DNA of 64,000 bases from positions 1-64,000 of the forward strand of contig JBAQGX010000003.1 of assembly GCA_049288015.1 (NCBI GenBank). The letters run 5' to 3'. Shown here piece after piece: positions 36,201 to 43,188 of the stretch. Every line of letters starts with the position of its first letter. The stretch's first letter is position 1. The notes beneath the pieces were generated by a model, which searched no databases, had not been told where the DNA came from, and saw only the letters and a program-made list of their open reading frames with translations. Origin of the DNA: JAKLIN01 sp049288015 (GTDB lineage Archaea > Nanobdellota > Nanobdellia > Pacearchaeales > GW2011-AR1). The translations under genes and the position numbers were made by a program.

Positions 36201-36791
36201 TCTTTCATGATAATCATGATTCTCAGTAACATATCTTTTAATCTCATCTTCATCTGGATCATACTTAGCATATCCAAAAAGCTCCCTAAGATAATCTATT
36301 AAAATCAAAACCATACATGAAGCTGTAGTTCCTGCGCTTCTTATTGGTCCGGAGAAATATGCTGAAAAGTAATCTTTTCCATCTTTAGTTTTTAGTATCT
36401 TCAATCCAGTAAACCCTTCTATTGGAGAAGATACAACACCTAAAGTGATATATGCAAAACCAACTCTTATTCCTGCTTCTATCGCTTCTAGAATGCTTGA
36501 AAATTGGCAAAACTTCTGCTTTGCAACCTCTTCTGAGATCTTAAAAGCAACAGCAGTATCTAATTTTCCATATTCTTTTTCAAGTTCAAGAATTCTATCT
36601 ATAATATTTTTATTAGAAATTTGTGGATAAACTGAAGCAATTAAACCCACTGCTTTTTCTGCCAAACTTTTTGCTAAAGGGGATTCTACTTTGCTAACAG
36701 GATCTAAACCTTTTTCTCTAGCAATTTCTGCTACTACATAATTCTCTTTTATGCTTTTATCAAAGATTTTGAAATAGTCACTAGTTTGCAT
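33291..36791 (-). CDS. polC: DNA polymerase D large subunit DP2
   Basis: 1166 residues, close to the family's usual length without inteins. The N-terminal region carries GPIRSAGTTASCM, the catalytic region RRDCDGDELAVMLL with the metal-binding Asp residues, and a zinc finger cluster FCDECKKES, ICENCGSK, YYCRECDLKK lies near residues 660-705. A second zinc finger RCVGCNEI ... KCPVCKGK is near the end, before the PCNA-type KQWF tail. It is the replicative polymerase core of most archaea other than Crenarchaeota. The gene starts five bases after DP1. Confidence 0.97.
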   Translation of the reverse strand: MQTSDYFKIFDKSIKENYVVAEIAREKGLDPVSKVESPLAKSLAEKAVGLIASVYPQISNKNIIDRILELEKEYGKLDTAVAFKISEEVAKQKFCQFSSILEAIEAGIRVGFAYITLGVVSSPIEGFTGLKILKTKDGKDYFSAYFSGPIRSAGTTASCMVLILIDYLRELFGYAKYDPDEDEIKRYVTENHDYHERVSNLQYMPTDEEIEFLAKNIPIQIAGEPTEKKEVSSYKNLPRVDTNCIRGGMCLIFSEGLAQKAAKGFRLLKGVKSKEGFTSTGFDFLKEYIELHEKRNSIIEVKTEDDSRPTYIKDLVAGRPVFGHPSRSGGFRFRYGRGRVSGFSAASIHPATMAITDNFIATGTQLKIEKPTKGMVATVCDKIDGPIVKLFDGSVKKIYSTSEAKRIYKDVEEIIYLGDLLFPFSDLANRNANLIKPGYVEEWWKLDLREKNPELEKKIDPFEITFDQAIQISLENNIPLNPKFILFWTQISKEQFFGLIDWLKYSRISKKIILPYTRADKERFALGKRALELLGVEHEVSLENVVLDREKSRILFLNLGFDLELLDKEEFLFNEIINFEELKDKLENSDNVITFINSLSKFEVKDKAGDFIGTRMGRPEKAKLRKLTGSPNILFPVGKEGGRLRSVYEAVNVGGVKSDFPINFCDECKKESIYRICENCGSKTRKMYYCRECDLKKFSPCEEHKNSVTYFSSFLDIKTYFKKAQDNVGLKTDELPALIKGVRGLSSSGKQIENLAKGILRAKNNLQVNKDGTIRFDATELPLVAFKPKEISVSVEKLKELGYDKDVYDNDLIDDNQILELMPHDILLPCSPDSTDERADDVFVRIAKFIDNLLVDFYKQEPYYNVKDRNDLVGKLGVCMAPHNCAGVICRIIGFSYAQGLYASPYMHAAIRRDCDGDELAVMLLLDVLLNFSREFLPSHRGGTQDAPLVLNGKINAGEVDDQILDFEMVGNFEYPIELYRAAEQRKHSSEIKIIPTVKLALREDRDPFVNLGFTHDTTNFNDGVLCSSYKSLGTMQEKVQHQMGLVEKIRAADTSDTVRLIIERHFIKDLRGNLRKFSLQTFRCVGCNEIVRRPPLSGKCPVCKGKLIFTVNEGGIKKYLDPALDLAEKYHLSTYLRQNLELVKRYVDSIFGREPEKQESLKQWF

Positions 36792-36796
36792 CTTCT

Positions 36797-38356
36797 TTAT
36801 TCAAAATCAAGAATTTTGATTCCTCCTGTTTTAAGATTATAAATAGGTACTTTACAAAAATCAGGTTCATTTCCTACTTTCTCTTGAAATGTTGTTTTTG
36901 CTTCCCAAGCTGCACCAGAAATAAGAAGAGTGTTATTGTAAAAAGAGATAGCACATTTATGTATATGACCAGAGAGGAAAATATCAGGGACTTTATCAAT
37001 AACCAAAGGATCTTCTTCAAGAGGATAATACTGGGTAGATGAATGAGTCGGTGCTAAATGTCTATTCATCAATAAATAAGCCATTATTTTATCTGGAGAA
37101 TTTACTGAATCTGATTTAATCAAAGAGGGAATATTATCTGCATAATAAAAGTAAGAGAAACCATGATACAGAAGTATATCAATTCCAGAAAATCCTTTTT
37201 GTTCTCCAATCTTAACCCAACAAGGATTGGTAACTAAGAAAACATTTTCAAGATGATATAACGGCTCGGCATATTTCTTATCAAGTATTGGTTGCGGCTC
37301 CATCAACCTCACACCATCGTGATTTCCGGGAGAGATAATTATTGCAATGTCTTTTCTTATCTTTGACAATAGCCCAGATATCCCCTTAAATTGACCTTCT
37401 AAATCAGCAACTTCTAAGTCACGCTCTTGTTCTGGATAAACACCAACTCCAGCCACAAGATCTCCAACAATAAATAAATATTTTATTTTTTCAACTTCAG
37501 GGGTATTTGGTATATTTCCATTCAAGTAATTAATAAATTTATTAAAATTATCATGAAAAAATAATTTACTACCATAATGAACATCTCCAATAAAAATTGC
37601 ATACTCCTCAACAGGAGACTTTTTCTTTTCAGACAAAGTAGAATCTGGAAAGATTAGTTCATTGGCAAAAATTATCTCCTTATTTCCTGAACCAGAAACA
37701 CCTATTACTGAGTCTAAACATACTTCTTCTGCCTTAGCATAAAGAGAAGGTTTATTCTGATTAATAAGAACTCTCAAAGTTCCTGTCAAATCTTCAACGT
37801 CCAAAAGGAGGTTTCCATTTTTAGTTACTTTTTTGTCTGAAACAATGCCGATAATAGAAAATCCCTGTCTATCACCTGAAATTTTATTTATTGAAACCAA
37901 ACTCTTTAAATTTGAATGTGACTGCAAAATAGACTTCATCTTGAAGAGTCTATTTCTAAAATAATTTACAAAATCGTCAACCTCTATTTTCTTATTAGAA
38001 TTTGTGCTAAATGAAGAAATCTTAATATTATAATCATCTTTGATGTTTATTTCTTTTAATATTGGTTCTGGAGAACTAGAAATTTCTTTAGATATCTCTA
38101 ACTCTAAACCTAACCTTATCTTTAACTTTTCAAGACTTTTCTGACCAGTCTCAGAAAGACTAGGAGTGGATAATTGCCCTATGCTCTCTGCAAAAACACT
38201 TTTAGTTATAATCTTCTTATGAGTACTTCCCAAAATATTTTCTATCATTAACTTGATAGATTCTAAATCAGTTGATTCACTAAATAAAGTTAAGACATCT
38301 TTATCTAGCAATATCCCTTTTTGAAAGCAAAAGTTCAGGATTTCTTTTTGGTCCAT
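36797..38356 (-). CDS. polB: DNA polymerase D small subunit DP1
   Basis: 519 residues. An OB fold in the middle (TGTLRVLINQN) precedes a calcineurin-like phosphoesterase domain with FIGDVHYGS, VGDLVAG, SPGNHDGVR and LSGHIHK, all metal-ligand motifs, so proofreading 3'-5' exonuclease activity is expected. The N-terminal 110 residues are helical and poorly conserved. It is tightly linked to DP2 and, eight bases away, to orc1/cdc6. Confidence 0.96.
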   Translation of the reverse strand: MDQKEILNFCFQKGILLDKDVLTLFSESTDLESIKLMIENILGSTHKKIITKSVFAESIGQLSTPSLSETGQKSLEKLKIRLGLELEISKEISSSPEPILKEINIKDDYNIKISSFSTNSNKKIEVDDFVNYFRNRLFKMKSILQSHSNLKSLVSINKISGDRQGFSIIGIVSDKKVTKNGNLLLDVEDLTGTLRVLINQNKPSLYAKAEEVCLDSVIGVSGSGNKEIIFANELIFPDSTLSEKKKSPVEEYAIFIGDVHYGSKLFFHDNFNKFINYLNGNIPNTPEVEKIKYLFIVGDLVAGVGVYPEQERDLEVADLEGQFKGISGLLSKIRKDIAIIISPGNHDGVRLMEPQPILDKKYAEPLYHLENVFLVTNPCWVKIGEQKGFSGIDILLYHGFSYFYYADNIPSLIKSDSVNSPDKIMAYLLMNRHLAPTHSSTQYYPLEEDPLVIDKVPDIFLSGHIHKCAISFYNNTLLISGAAWEAKTTFQEKVGNEPDFCKVPIYNLKTGGIKILDFE

Positions 38357-38363
38357 TTTAAAA

Positions 38364-39599
38364 TTATGAAAACTGAAGAGATTCTTTAATAATTTCTTTG
38401 GCTTTTTCTATAATATCATTTGTAACTGCTAGCTTAATTTCCCTCATTCTACCCCCCCTTCCCTTAGAAATAACTCTAACATTTATTATTCCAAGCATAT
38501 CAAACTCTTGGATAATATCGCTAACTCTTCTTTGGGTTAAGACTTCTAATTTATTTCTTACGCACTCTTTATAGTAATTGTAAATATCTCCTGTAAAAAA
38601 AGGTTCGGGAGACTTGTTTTTTCTTGCAGAATCTCTACTTCTCTGTTCAGATAATTGGATAATTGAATGTAAAACATATTGAAACTGCTTAGGTTCAGAA
38701 GATATTACATCTACGATTTTATCTTTCTCAATCTTATTATTTGCTTCATCTATATGTTTTAGTAAGATTTTATTTGAATTTCCTCTTTCAGCCAATTCCC
38801 CCGAGACTCTTAAGAGATCTAAAGCTCTTCTTGCATCACCATGCTCTCTGGCAGCAAAGGCAGCACATTTTGCAATTACTCCTTCTTGAAGAACATTCTC
38901 TTTGAATGCAAAATCAGCTCGTTTCTTTAAAATGTCTTGTAGTTGTAAAGCATTATATGGGGGAAAAATGATCTCTTCTTCAGAAAGAGAACTCCTAACT
39001 CTAGGATCTAATTCATCTAAAAAAGTAAGATTATTGCTAATACCAACTATACAAATTTGAGCTTTAGAAAGCTCTGAATTTAATCTAGTGAGATTATATA
39101 AGAAATCACTTGAAATTTTCTTAACTGCCTGATCAATTTCATCCAAAACCAGAACTATAAGTTGTTTCTCAGAATCTATCATTTTAATGAACTTATTGTA
39201 AACTGCTTCTGTAGGAAGACCTGTATCTGGAACCTCCCCCCCTAATTTCTTAATTAATTCTGCAAGAATCCTATATTCTGTATCTGAAACCTTTCTTAAC
39301 TTACAATTAAGATATTCTATTCTTAACTTAAAATTAGTATTCCTTAAAGCTCTTTTAAGTAACTCATCTCTAACATACTGAATAGAGAGAGTTTTACCTG
39401 TTCCGGTTTTACCATAAAGAAAAAGATTACTTCCTTTTTCACCTCTTAAAATTGGAGCCAAGATAGATGCAATTTGTTTTATCTGTTCATCTCTATGAGG
39501 AATTTCATCAGGTTGATAATTTGTTTGTAAGTAAGTTTTATCTTTGAAAATAGTATTCTTATCAAAAGATTCAAATATCTTATCCAATTCTAAGCTCAT
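38364..39599 (-). CDS. cdc6: Replication initiator Orc1/Cdc6
   Basis: 411 residues from the Met at 39599; an in-frame ATG 12 codons further up at 39635 has no supporting similarity. The AAA+ domain has Walker A LYGKTGTGKT, Walker B VLVLDEIDQ and sensor SNNL, followed by a winged-helix domain near the C-terminus (TGDIYNYYKECVRNKLEVL, VSDIIQEFDMLGIINVRV). It binds origin recognition boxes. An AT-rich stretch with such a box lies directly upstream. Confidence 0.96.
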   Translation of the reverse strand: MSLELDKIFESFDKNTIFKDKTYLQTNYQPDEIPHRDEQIKQIASILAPILRGEKGSNLFLYGKTGTGKTLSIQYVRDELLKRALRNTNFKLRIEYLNCKLRKVSDTEYRILAELIKKLGGEVPDTGLPTEAVYNKFIKMIDSEKQLIVLVLDEIDQAVKKISSDFLYNLTRLNSELSKAQICIVGISNNLTFLDELDPRVRSSLSEEEIIFPPYNALQLQDILKKRADFAFKENVLQEGVIAKCAAFAAREHGDARRALDLLRVSGELAERGNSNKILLKHIDEANNKIEKDKIVDVISSEPKQFQYVLHSIIQLSEQRSRDSARKNKSPEPFFTGDIYNYYKECVRNKLEVLTQRRVSDIIQEFDMLGIINVRVISKGRGGRMREIKLAVTNDIIEKAKEIIKESLQFS

Positions 39600-39860
39600 A
39601 ACTCTCTCACACTGTTGTTTCCCATGGAAAATCAATTTTATTTAATTTTATATTCGTAGAGAAATAAAATTATTATATAAAGGATTATAACTACTCAAAA
39701 AGAAAAACACCTTAATTTCTTATGGAAAATCTATTATTAAATTATAAAATTATAAGAAATATATATACTATATAATATATATTTTTTTAAATAAATAATA
39801 TAAATAAAAAACCTAAAATTTCTTTTTAAATATTTCTACAAGAAACAGGGGGGTGAGAGT
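39600..39860. other. Putative replication origin region (AT-rich unwinding element)
   Basis: The stretch upstream of orc1/cdc6 is nearly all A and T from about 39630 to 39830, with TATATA runs around 39757-39781, and ends with an origin-recognition-box-like element at 39833-39854. No ORF is visible in it. Archaeal origins are usually beside orc1/cdc6, and here the polymerase D genes are also adjacent. Only one clear box is seen, whereas well-studied origins have several. Confidence 0.6.
39833..39854 (+). promoter_or_regulatory. Origin-recognition-box-like element
   Basis: A short dyad TTTCT-ACA-AGAAA is followed by C, A and a run of six G then T. Dyad plus A-C plus a G-string is the layout of archaeal ORB/mini-ORB elements bound by Orc1/Cdc6. 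A weaker look-alike, AGAAACAGGGTGA, occurs at about 42571-42584. Confidence 0.6.
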
Positions 39861-39913
39861 GTTTAAGAAAAATAATAGAATAAATTAATGTATATTATAT
39901 TCTTTCACAGAAA

Positions 39914-39924
39914 AGTTTATATAT
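39914..39924 (+). promoter_or_regulatory. TATA box of the PRC-barrel gene
   Basis: AGTTTATATAT lies 21-31 bases before the ATG at 39945 and explains why the longer reading from 39888 is rejected. Confidence 0.5.
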
Positions 39925-39944
39925 CGTTTCCCTTTAATTTCATA

Positions 39945-40202
39945 ATGCAAGAAAAAAACCCTTTTAGTGTCATTGTAGGGAAGATGATTGTAACAAAAGA
40001 AGGTAAGAGATTAGGCTTTGTCAAAGATATAACTTTTGAAACTAAGTCTGGAGAATTGATCAATGTTGTTGTAAAAGATTCTACCCCTTACACAAGAAAC
40101 TTGAACTTGGAAAGAACTAGCGGTAATGACTTATTAATCCCATACAATTCAATTATTGCTATAGGCGACTTTGTTATTGTTTCTGAAGAAGATTTAGTTT
40201 AA
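39945..40202 (+). CDS. PRC-barrel domain protein
   Basis: 85 residues from the Met at 39945. The PRC-barrel pattern VIVGKMIVTKEGKRLGFVKDI and LLIPYNSIIAIGDFVIV is clear. Small PRC-barrel proteins in archaea often bind division (CdvB/FtsZ-linked) or RNA-processing partners; nothing nearby fixes a partner. It is the first gene on the plus-strand side of the putative origin. Confidence 0.8.
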   Translation: MQEKNPFSVIVGKMIVTKEGKRLGFVKDITFETKSGELINVVVKDSTPYTRNLNLERTSGNDLLIPYNSIIAIGDFVIVSEEDLV

Positions 40203-40256
40203 TTCTACTAATTGAAGTATAAAAAGCTTTAAAAAACCCCAAAAGTATCAATTATC

Positions 40257-40682
40257 ATGAAAGTTATAGGTTTTAGCTTTAGCAAAATAAGCATAGAGAG
40301 ATTGTCAAACAAGATTGAAGGTCTCAAAGTAAATGCAAACATAGATATCTCAGAAATAACTCTTTTAAAATCTGTAGATTTTTTGAAGACGAATAACGAT
40401 CTTATTGGGATAAAGTTTGTTTATTCTGTAAAATATGACCCCGATTACGTAAAAATAGAATTTTCAGGGGATCTTATACTCGAAATTGAGCCTAAAATGG
40501 CTAAGGAAATAATCAAAGAATGGAAAGATAAGAAGATGTCTGAAGAATTCAGGATATTTGTATTTAATATAATTCTAAGAAAATCAGACCTAAAAGCTCT
40601 CCAGTTAGAAGACGAATTGAATCTTCCATTACACCTCCCTTTGACCCAAATACAGAAAGGTCAAGAGAAGAAACAAGAATAG
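40257..40682 (+). CDS. Conserved-looking protein of unknown function
   Basis: 141 residues, alpha-beta, with no membrane segment or cysteine. Strand-like runs IGIKFVYSVKYD, VKIEFSGDLILEI and a helix FRIFVFNIILRKSDLKAL precede a proline-rich end LPLHLPLTQI. The pattern (paired beta strands, then helix, then PxxLP tail) loosely recalls SecB-like chaperones, but this is a weak impression. It lies 30 bases before a winged-helix gene in the same direction. Confidence 0.55.
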   Translation: MKVIGFSFSKISIERLSNKIEGLKVNANIDISEITLLKSVDFLKTNNDLIGIKFVYSVKYDPDYVKIEFSGDLILEIEPKMAKEIIKEWKDKKMSEEFRIFVFNIILRKSDLKALQLEDELNLPLHLPLTQIQKGQEKKQE

Positions 40683-40712
40683 ACTTTTAAAAGAATAATC
40701 CTATCTTACTGT

Positions 40713-40979
40713 ATGAAGATATCACAAGAAAAAAGAGAGAAAATTTCAGAACAAGTCTTATCTTATCTTTTTTTTAACTCTCCAAAGCTTTTCTTTACAT
40801 ATGATCTAGCCAAAGAAGTAGCTCGGGACGAGGAATTCATCAAAGATCTCCTTTTAGATTTAAAGAATAAAGGTCTCGTTATTCAAGTTACTAAAAACCA
40901 AGAGGGAATGTCTTATAAGAGAAGAATAAGGTGGAAACTAACAGACCAAGCCTATGATGCTTACAAGAAGCACCTCTAG
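40713..40979 (+). CDS. Winged-helix DNA-binding protein
   Basis: 88 residues. Helix-turn-helix followed by a wing: FFTYDLAKEVARDEEFIKDLLLDLKNKGLVIQVTKN, then YKRRIRWKLTDQAYDAYKKH. The layout fits a small archaeal wHTH regulator. It belongs to the group of putative DNA-binding proteins beside the origin. Confidence 0.7.
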   Translation: MKISQEKREKISEQVLSYLFFNSPKLFFTYDLAKEVARDEEFIKDLLLDLKNKGLVIQVTKNQEGMSYKRRIRWKLTDQAYDAYKKHL

Positions 40980-41005
40980 ACCATAATTAACTTTTTATAG
41001 ATTAG

Positions 41006-41692
41006 ATGTCCTCTTTTTCTATGGATCCTATCAAAGATGCATTTAGTAAAGTAAAGGAAGATATGGAATCTCTTAGAATACAAATGCTATCTCTAAATAA
41101 TGAACTAACAGAGATAAAATTAAGCTTAAATGAGCTTCTTTCTGTGAGATCTGAACAGTTACCTGAAGATAAGAATCCAACAGATATATCCAAAAAAGAA
41201 GCAGATATCAAGCAACTTCCAACAGAAAGTTACCCTTATAAGCCTCAAAAGGACCAAAATAAGGATATTTCCACTGGAAATGATGGGGTTCCAACAAACA
41301 AACCAACAAACCAACAAACAAACCAACAGATAAGAAAAGATGATATTAATAGAGATAATTCACTAGGTGATGCTCTTAAAATCCTCAATTCATTAGATAA
41401 TGTTAGGAAAGAGGTAAGATTAAAATTTAAAGATCTCACAGAGCAGGAATTTCTTGTTTTTTCTACACTTTATGAATTTGACGAAGAAATTGGTAATACC
41501 GACTATAAAACACTATCCAAAGCACTAAACTTAAGCGAAAGTTCAATAAGAGATTATATCGGAAAATTAATAAAAAAACAGATTCCCGTCGAGAAAATAA
41601 AAATAAACAACAAGAATATTAAACTCTCAATTTCCTCAGATCTTAAAAAAATAGCCTCTCTAGATGCAATTTTAAGGTTAAGAGAACTATAA
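41006..41692 (+). CDS. Coiled-coil protein with C-terminal HTH (partner to the convergent gene)
   Basis: 228 residues. N-terminal coiled coil (about 8-45), a polar linker (50-115) containing a repeat-encoded TNKPTNQQTNQQ run, and a C-terminal HTH domain (about 140-228: LTEQEFLVFSTLYE, YKTLSKALNLSESSIRDYI). The HTH resembles that of the convergent gene at 41845-42465 in layout and in the STIR/SSIR-type recognition helix, suggesting paralogues. The 152 bases between the two convergent genes are T-rich and hold nothing recognisable. Confidence 0.65.
   Translation: MSSFSMDPIKDAFSKVKEDMESLRIQMLSLNNELTEIKLSLNELLSVRSEQLPEDKNPTDISKKEADIKQLPTESYPYKPQKDQNKDISTGNDGVPTNKPTNQQTNQQIRKDDINRDNSLGDALKILNSLDNVRKEVRLKFKDLTEQEFLVFSTLYEFDEEIGNTDYKTLSKALNLSESSIRDYIGKLIKKQIPVEKIKINNKNIKLSISSDLKKIASLDAILRLREL
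41291..41330 (+). repeat. 20-bp tandem repeat inside a coding region
   Basis: Two adjacent 20-base units of CCAACAAACAAACCAACAAA type (19 of 20 bases identical) encode the Asn/Gln/Thr/Pro linker of the coiled-coil/HTH protein. The units are not a multiple of three, yet the frame stays open. Confidence 0.85.
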
Positions 41693-41844
41693 CCTGTTAA
41701 ATTGCAATTATTCTCTTCACCGAATATCTTTTAAATTTCTTAACTCTTACTTTTCTTAGTTTAAATCCTTTTTTTACATTTTAGTTTTTTGTATATTTAT
41801 TTTTCCCCTATTATCTCTCACTTTATTCTTTTTTACTTTAATTT

Positions 41845-42465
41845 TTATTCATCTTTCTTCTCTTTTTTGTTTTTTTCTCCTTTGCTAACTCTCACTTTTA
41901 CTCTTTTGAGCATCTTTTCCTTCATTTCTTCAGGTACAAACACCCTCTTTTTACCATTTTTCTCAATTACTTCTTCAATTAAACCCTCACTTTTCTGTTT
42001 TATAGTGTTTATCTGCCCTCTGATTGTCGATCTTTCCTTACCTAACATAGCTGCTAGATCATCATAACTTAATCTCATATCAGAATTTAAAAGCACCCAT
42101 AAGATTGCTCTTTCTGTTACTGAAAATTGGTCTAATTTAGGTGTTTGAACACCTGTTTGAACACCTGTTTGAACAGCATAAACAGCTGTTTGTTTATTAA
42201 ACAGCTGTTTAGATGTTTTAGATGGAGAGCTAATTTTAATTTCACCCATGAAAGAAATTATATTTTTTATGCCAGAAATTTCTTCTTTCATCGACGATAA
42301 ATCATCTTTTAATTCTTCCAAACCTTTTTTTGTGATTTCTTTTTCAGAATCCAAATATTTTATCCAACCATTAATAGAAGTTATATCTTTTTTAACAGAA
42401 TCAAAACCAGATTTAGTGTCTTTTTTCAAACCATCAACATCTTTTTTCTTAAAAAACCAAAACAT
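41845..42465 (-). CDS. Coiled-coil protein with C-terminal HTH domain
   Basis: 206 residues. Starts MFWFFKKKDVDGLKK, then coiled coil (about 15-75), a linker with VQTGVQTGVQT (about 98-108), and an HTH domain (about 115-190: FSVTERAILWVLL, YDDLAAMLGKERSTIRGQI) with a wing NGKKRVFVPEE and a lysine-rich tail. Similar in layout to the convergent 228-residue protein. Its linker codons carry palindromes identical to those in the intergenic region upstream of its start, which suggests it binds them. Confidence 0.65.
   Translation of the reverse strand: MFWFFKKKDVDGLKKDTKSGFDSVKKDITSINGWIKYLDSEKEITKKGLEELKDDLSSMKEEISGIKNIISFMGEIKISSPSKTSKQLFNKQTAVYAVQTGVQTGVQTPKLDQFSVTERAILWVLLNSDMRLSYDDLAAMLGKERSTIRGQINTIKQKSEGLIEEVIEKNGKKRVFVPEEMKEKMLKRVKVRVSKGEKNKKEKKDE
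42139..42211. repeat. Palindromes and tandem units inside the HTH gene
   Basis: AGGTGTT-TG-AACACCT (42139-42154) starts a run in which GTTTGAACACCT repeats twice, followed by AAACAGCTGTTT at 42180-42191 and TAAACAGCTGTTTA at 42198-42211. The last is a perfect 14-bp palindrome identical to one at 42627-42640. Confidence 0.85.
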
Positions 42466-42604
42466 GAATATAATTATAGAATCTAATTTAAAAATCTTTC
42501 GTCGTATTTTATATTTCTATTAGTAAAAATACCCTTAAAATTAGCTCTATTAAAGATAAGAAGAAACAGGGTGATTTCTGTTTTTTTCTGCAAAATTTTA
42601 TGGC

Positions 42605-42657
42605 AAACAGGCTGTTTAAACACCTCTAAACAGCTGTTTAAAATTTAAACACCTGAT
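42605..42657. promoter_or_regulatory. Palindrome cluster in the intergenic region upstream of the HTH gene
   Basis: Overlapping inverted repeats: AAACAG-G-CTGTTT (42605-42617), TGTTTAAACA (42613-42622), TAAACAGCTGTTTA (42627-42640) and TGTTTAAA-A-TTTAAACA (about 42635-42651), followed by an ACACCTG half. The same AAACAG and AACACCT half-sites occur inside the gene at 42139-42211. The rest of the 42466-42841 gap holds an inverted repeat at 42702-42724 and a promoter; no other gene was seen there. Confidence 0.7.
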
Positions 42658-42701
42658 TTTGTCGTCGATAAGAGAAAAAACATATTTTAAATAAAATAAT
42701 A

Positions 42702-42724
42702 TGCACTAACATCACCTTAGTGCA
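42702..42724. repeat. Inverted repeat with 7-base spacer
   Basis: TGCACTAA and TTAGTGCA are exact complements around CATCACC. A similar string, CACTAACGTCACCTAAGTA, recurs at 43544-43562 inside the next gene but one. It could be an operator or the stem of a transcript ending. Confidence 0.55.
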
Positions 42725-42790
42725 CAACTTTCCCTTAAAAAAGAAATTAATGAAAAAACAAATTTTTGTATAAAGATATCTAAATTAAGA

Positions 42791-42835
42791 AAAGTTTATA
42801 ATTAACTCTCTCCTAACTTACTAGTAAAAGGAGGT
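42791..42835 (+). promoter_or_regulatory. TATA box and strong Shine-Dalgarno of a small membrane gene
   Basis: AAGTTTATAATT at about 42792-42803 is followed by AAAGGAGGT (GGAGGT at 42830-42835), seven bases before the ATG at 42842. A leader with a strong ribosome-binding site is unusual in this window, where most starts look leaderless. Confidence 0.55.
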
Positions 42836-42841
42836 AATAAC

Positions 42842-43018
42842 ATGGCAAAATTATCAGCTTGGATTTTCACACTTATAGGGGTAGTCATGATCCTTGGCCT
42901 ATTAGGATTAGGGTTTGATTGGTCTACAATGTGGGTCCAATGGGTTCTAGCACTTCTTGTACTTGTTTTGGGTATAAGCAAGTTAGCAAGGAACTATAGT
43001 ATGAAGAAAAAGAGATAA
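42842..43018 (+). CDS. Small two-span membrane protein
   Basis: A 58-residue ORF. MAKLSAWIFTLIGVVMILGL begins the first hydrophobic helix, TMWVQWVLALLVLVLGI the second, and the end is basic (NYSMKKKR). The strong Shine-Dalgarno and clear TATA box support a well-expressed gene. Function unknown. Confidence 0.7.
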   Translation: MAKLSAWIFTLIGVVMILGLLGLGFDWSTMWVQWVLALLVLVLGISKLARNYSMKKKR

Positions 43019-43100
43019 ATCTTCTTTCTTCACAACCTTTTTCTTTTAATTTTTTATTTTATATGGCCTTCAGGCAAGTATGATCTTTATCTGGTTTTAA

Positions 43101-43115
43101 CTAAGGTAACCTTAG
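43101..43115. promoter_or_regulatory. Palindrome just upstream of a TATA box
   Basis: CTAAGGT-A-ACCTTAG has 7-bp perfect arms and sits about 17 bases upstream of the TATATTTAAA element at 43131-43140. This is a likely activator or repressor site for the following gene. Confidence 0.5.
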
Positions 43116-43188
43116 ATAACTTATCATAATTATATTTAAAAATCAAAATCTTTTGCTTATATAATGGATAAATTGGAAAAAGAAACTC

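Noticed and set aside
33291..36791. Intein in DP2 or RadA
   Set aside because: DP2 (1166 residues) and RadA (337) have the usual lengths, conserved motifs are contiguous and no intein splice motifs are visible.
41789..41844. T-rich ORF-like stretch between the two HTH genes
   Set aside because: It is the antisense shadow of low-complexity sequence and lacks any start signal or coding character.
42139..42211. Short repeats resembling a small CRISPR array
   Set aside because: The units are contiguous or overlapping with no regular 30-40 base spacers, and they lie inside an open reading frame; no cas gene is present.
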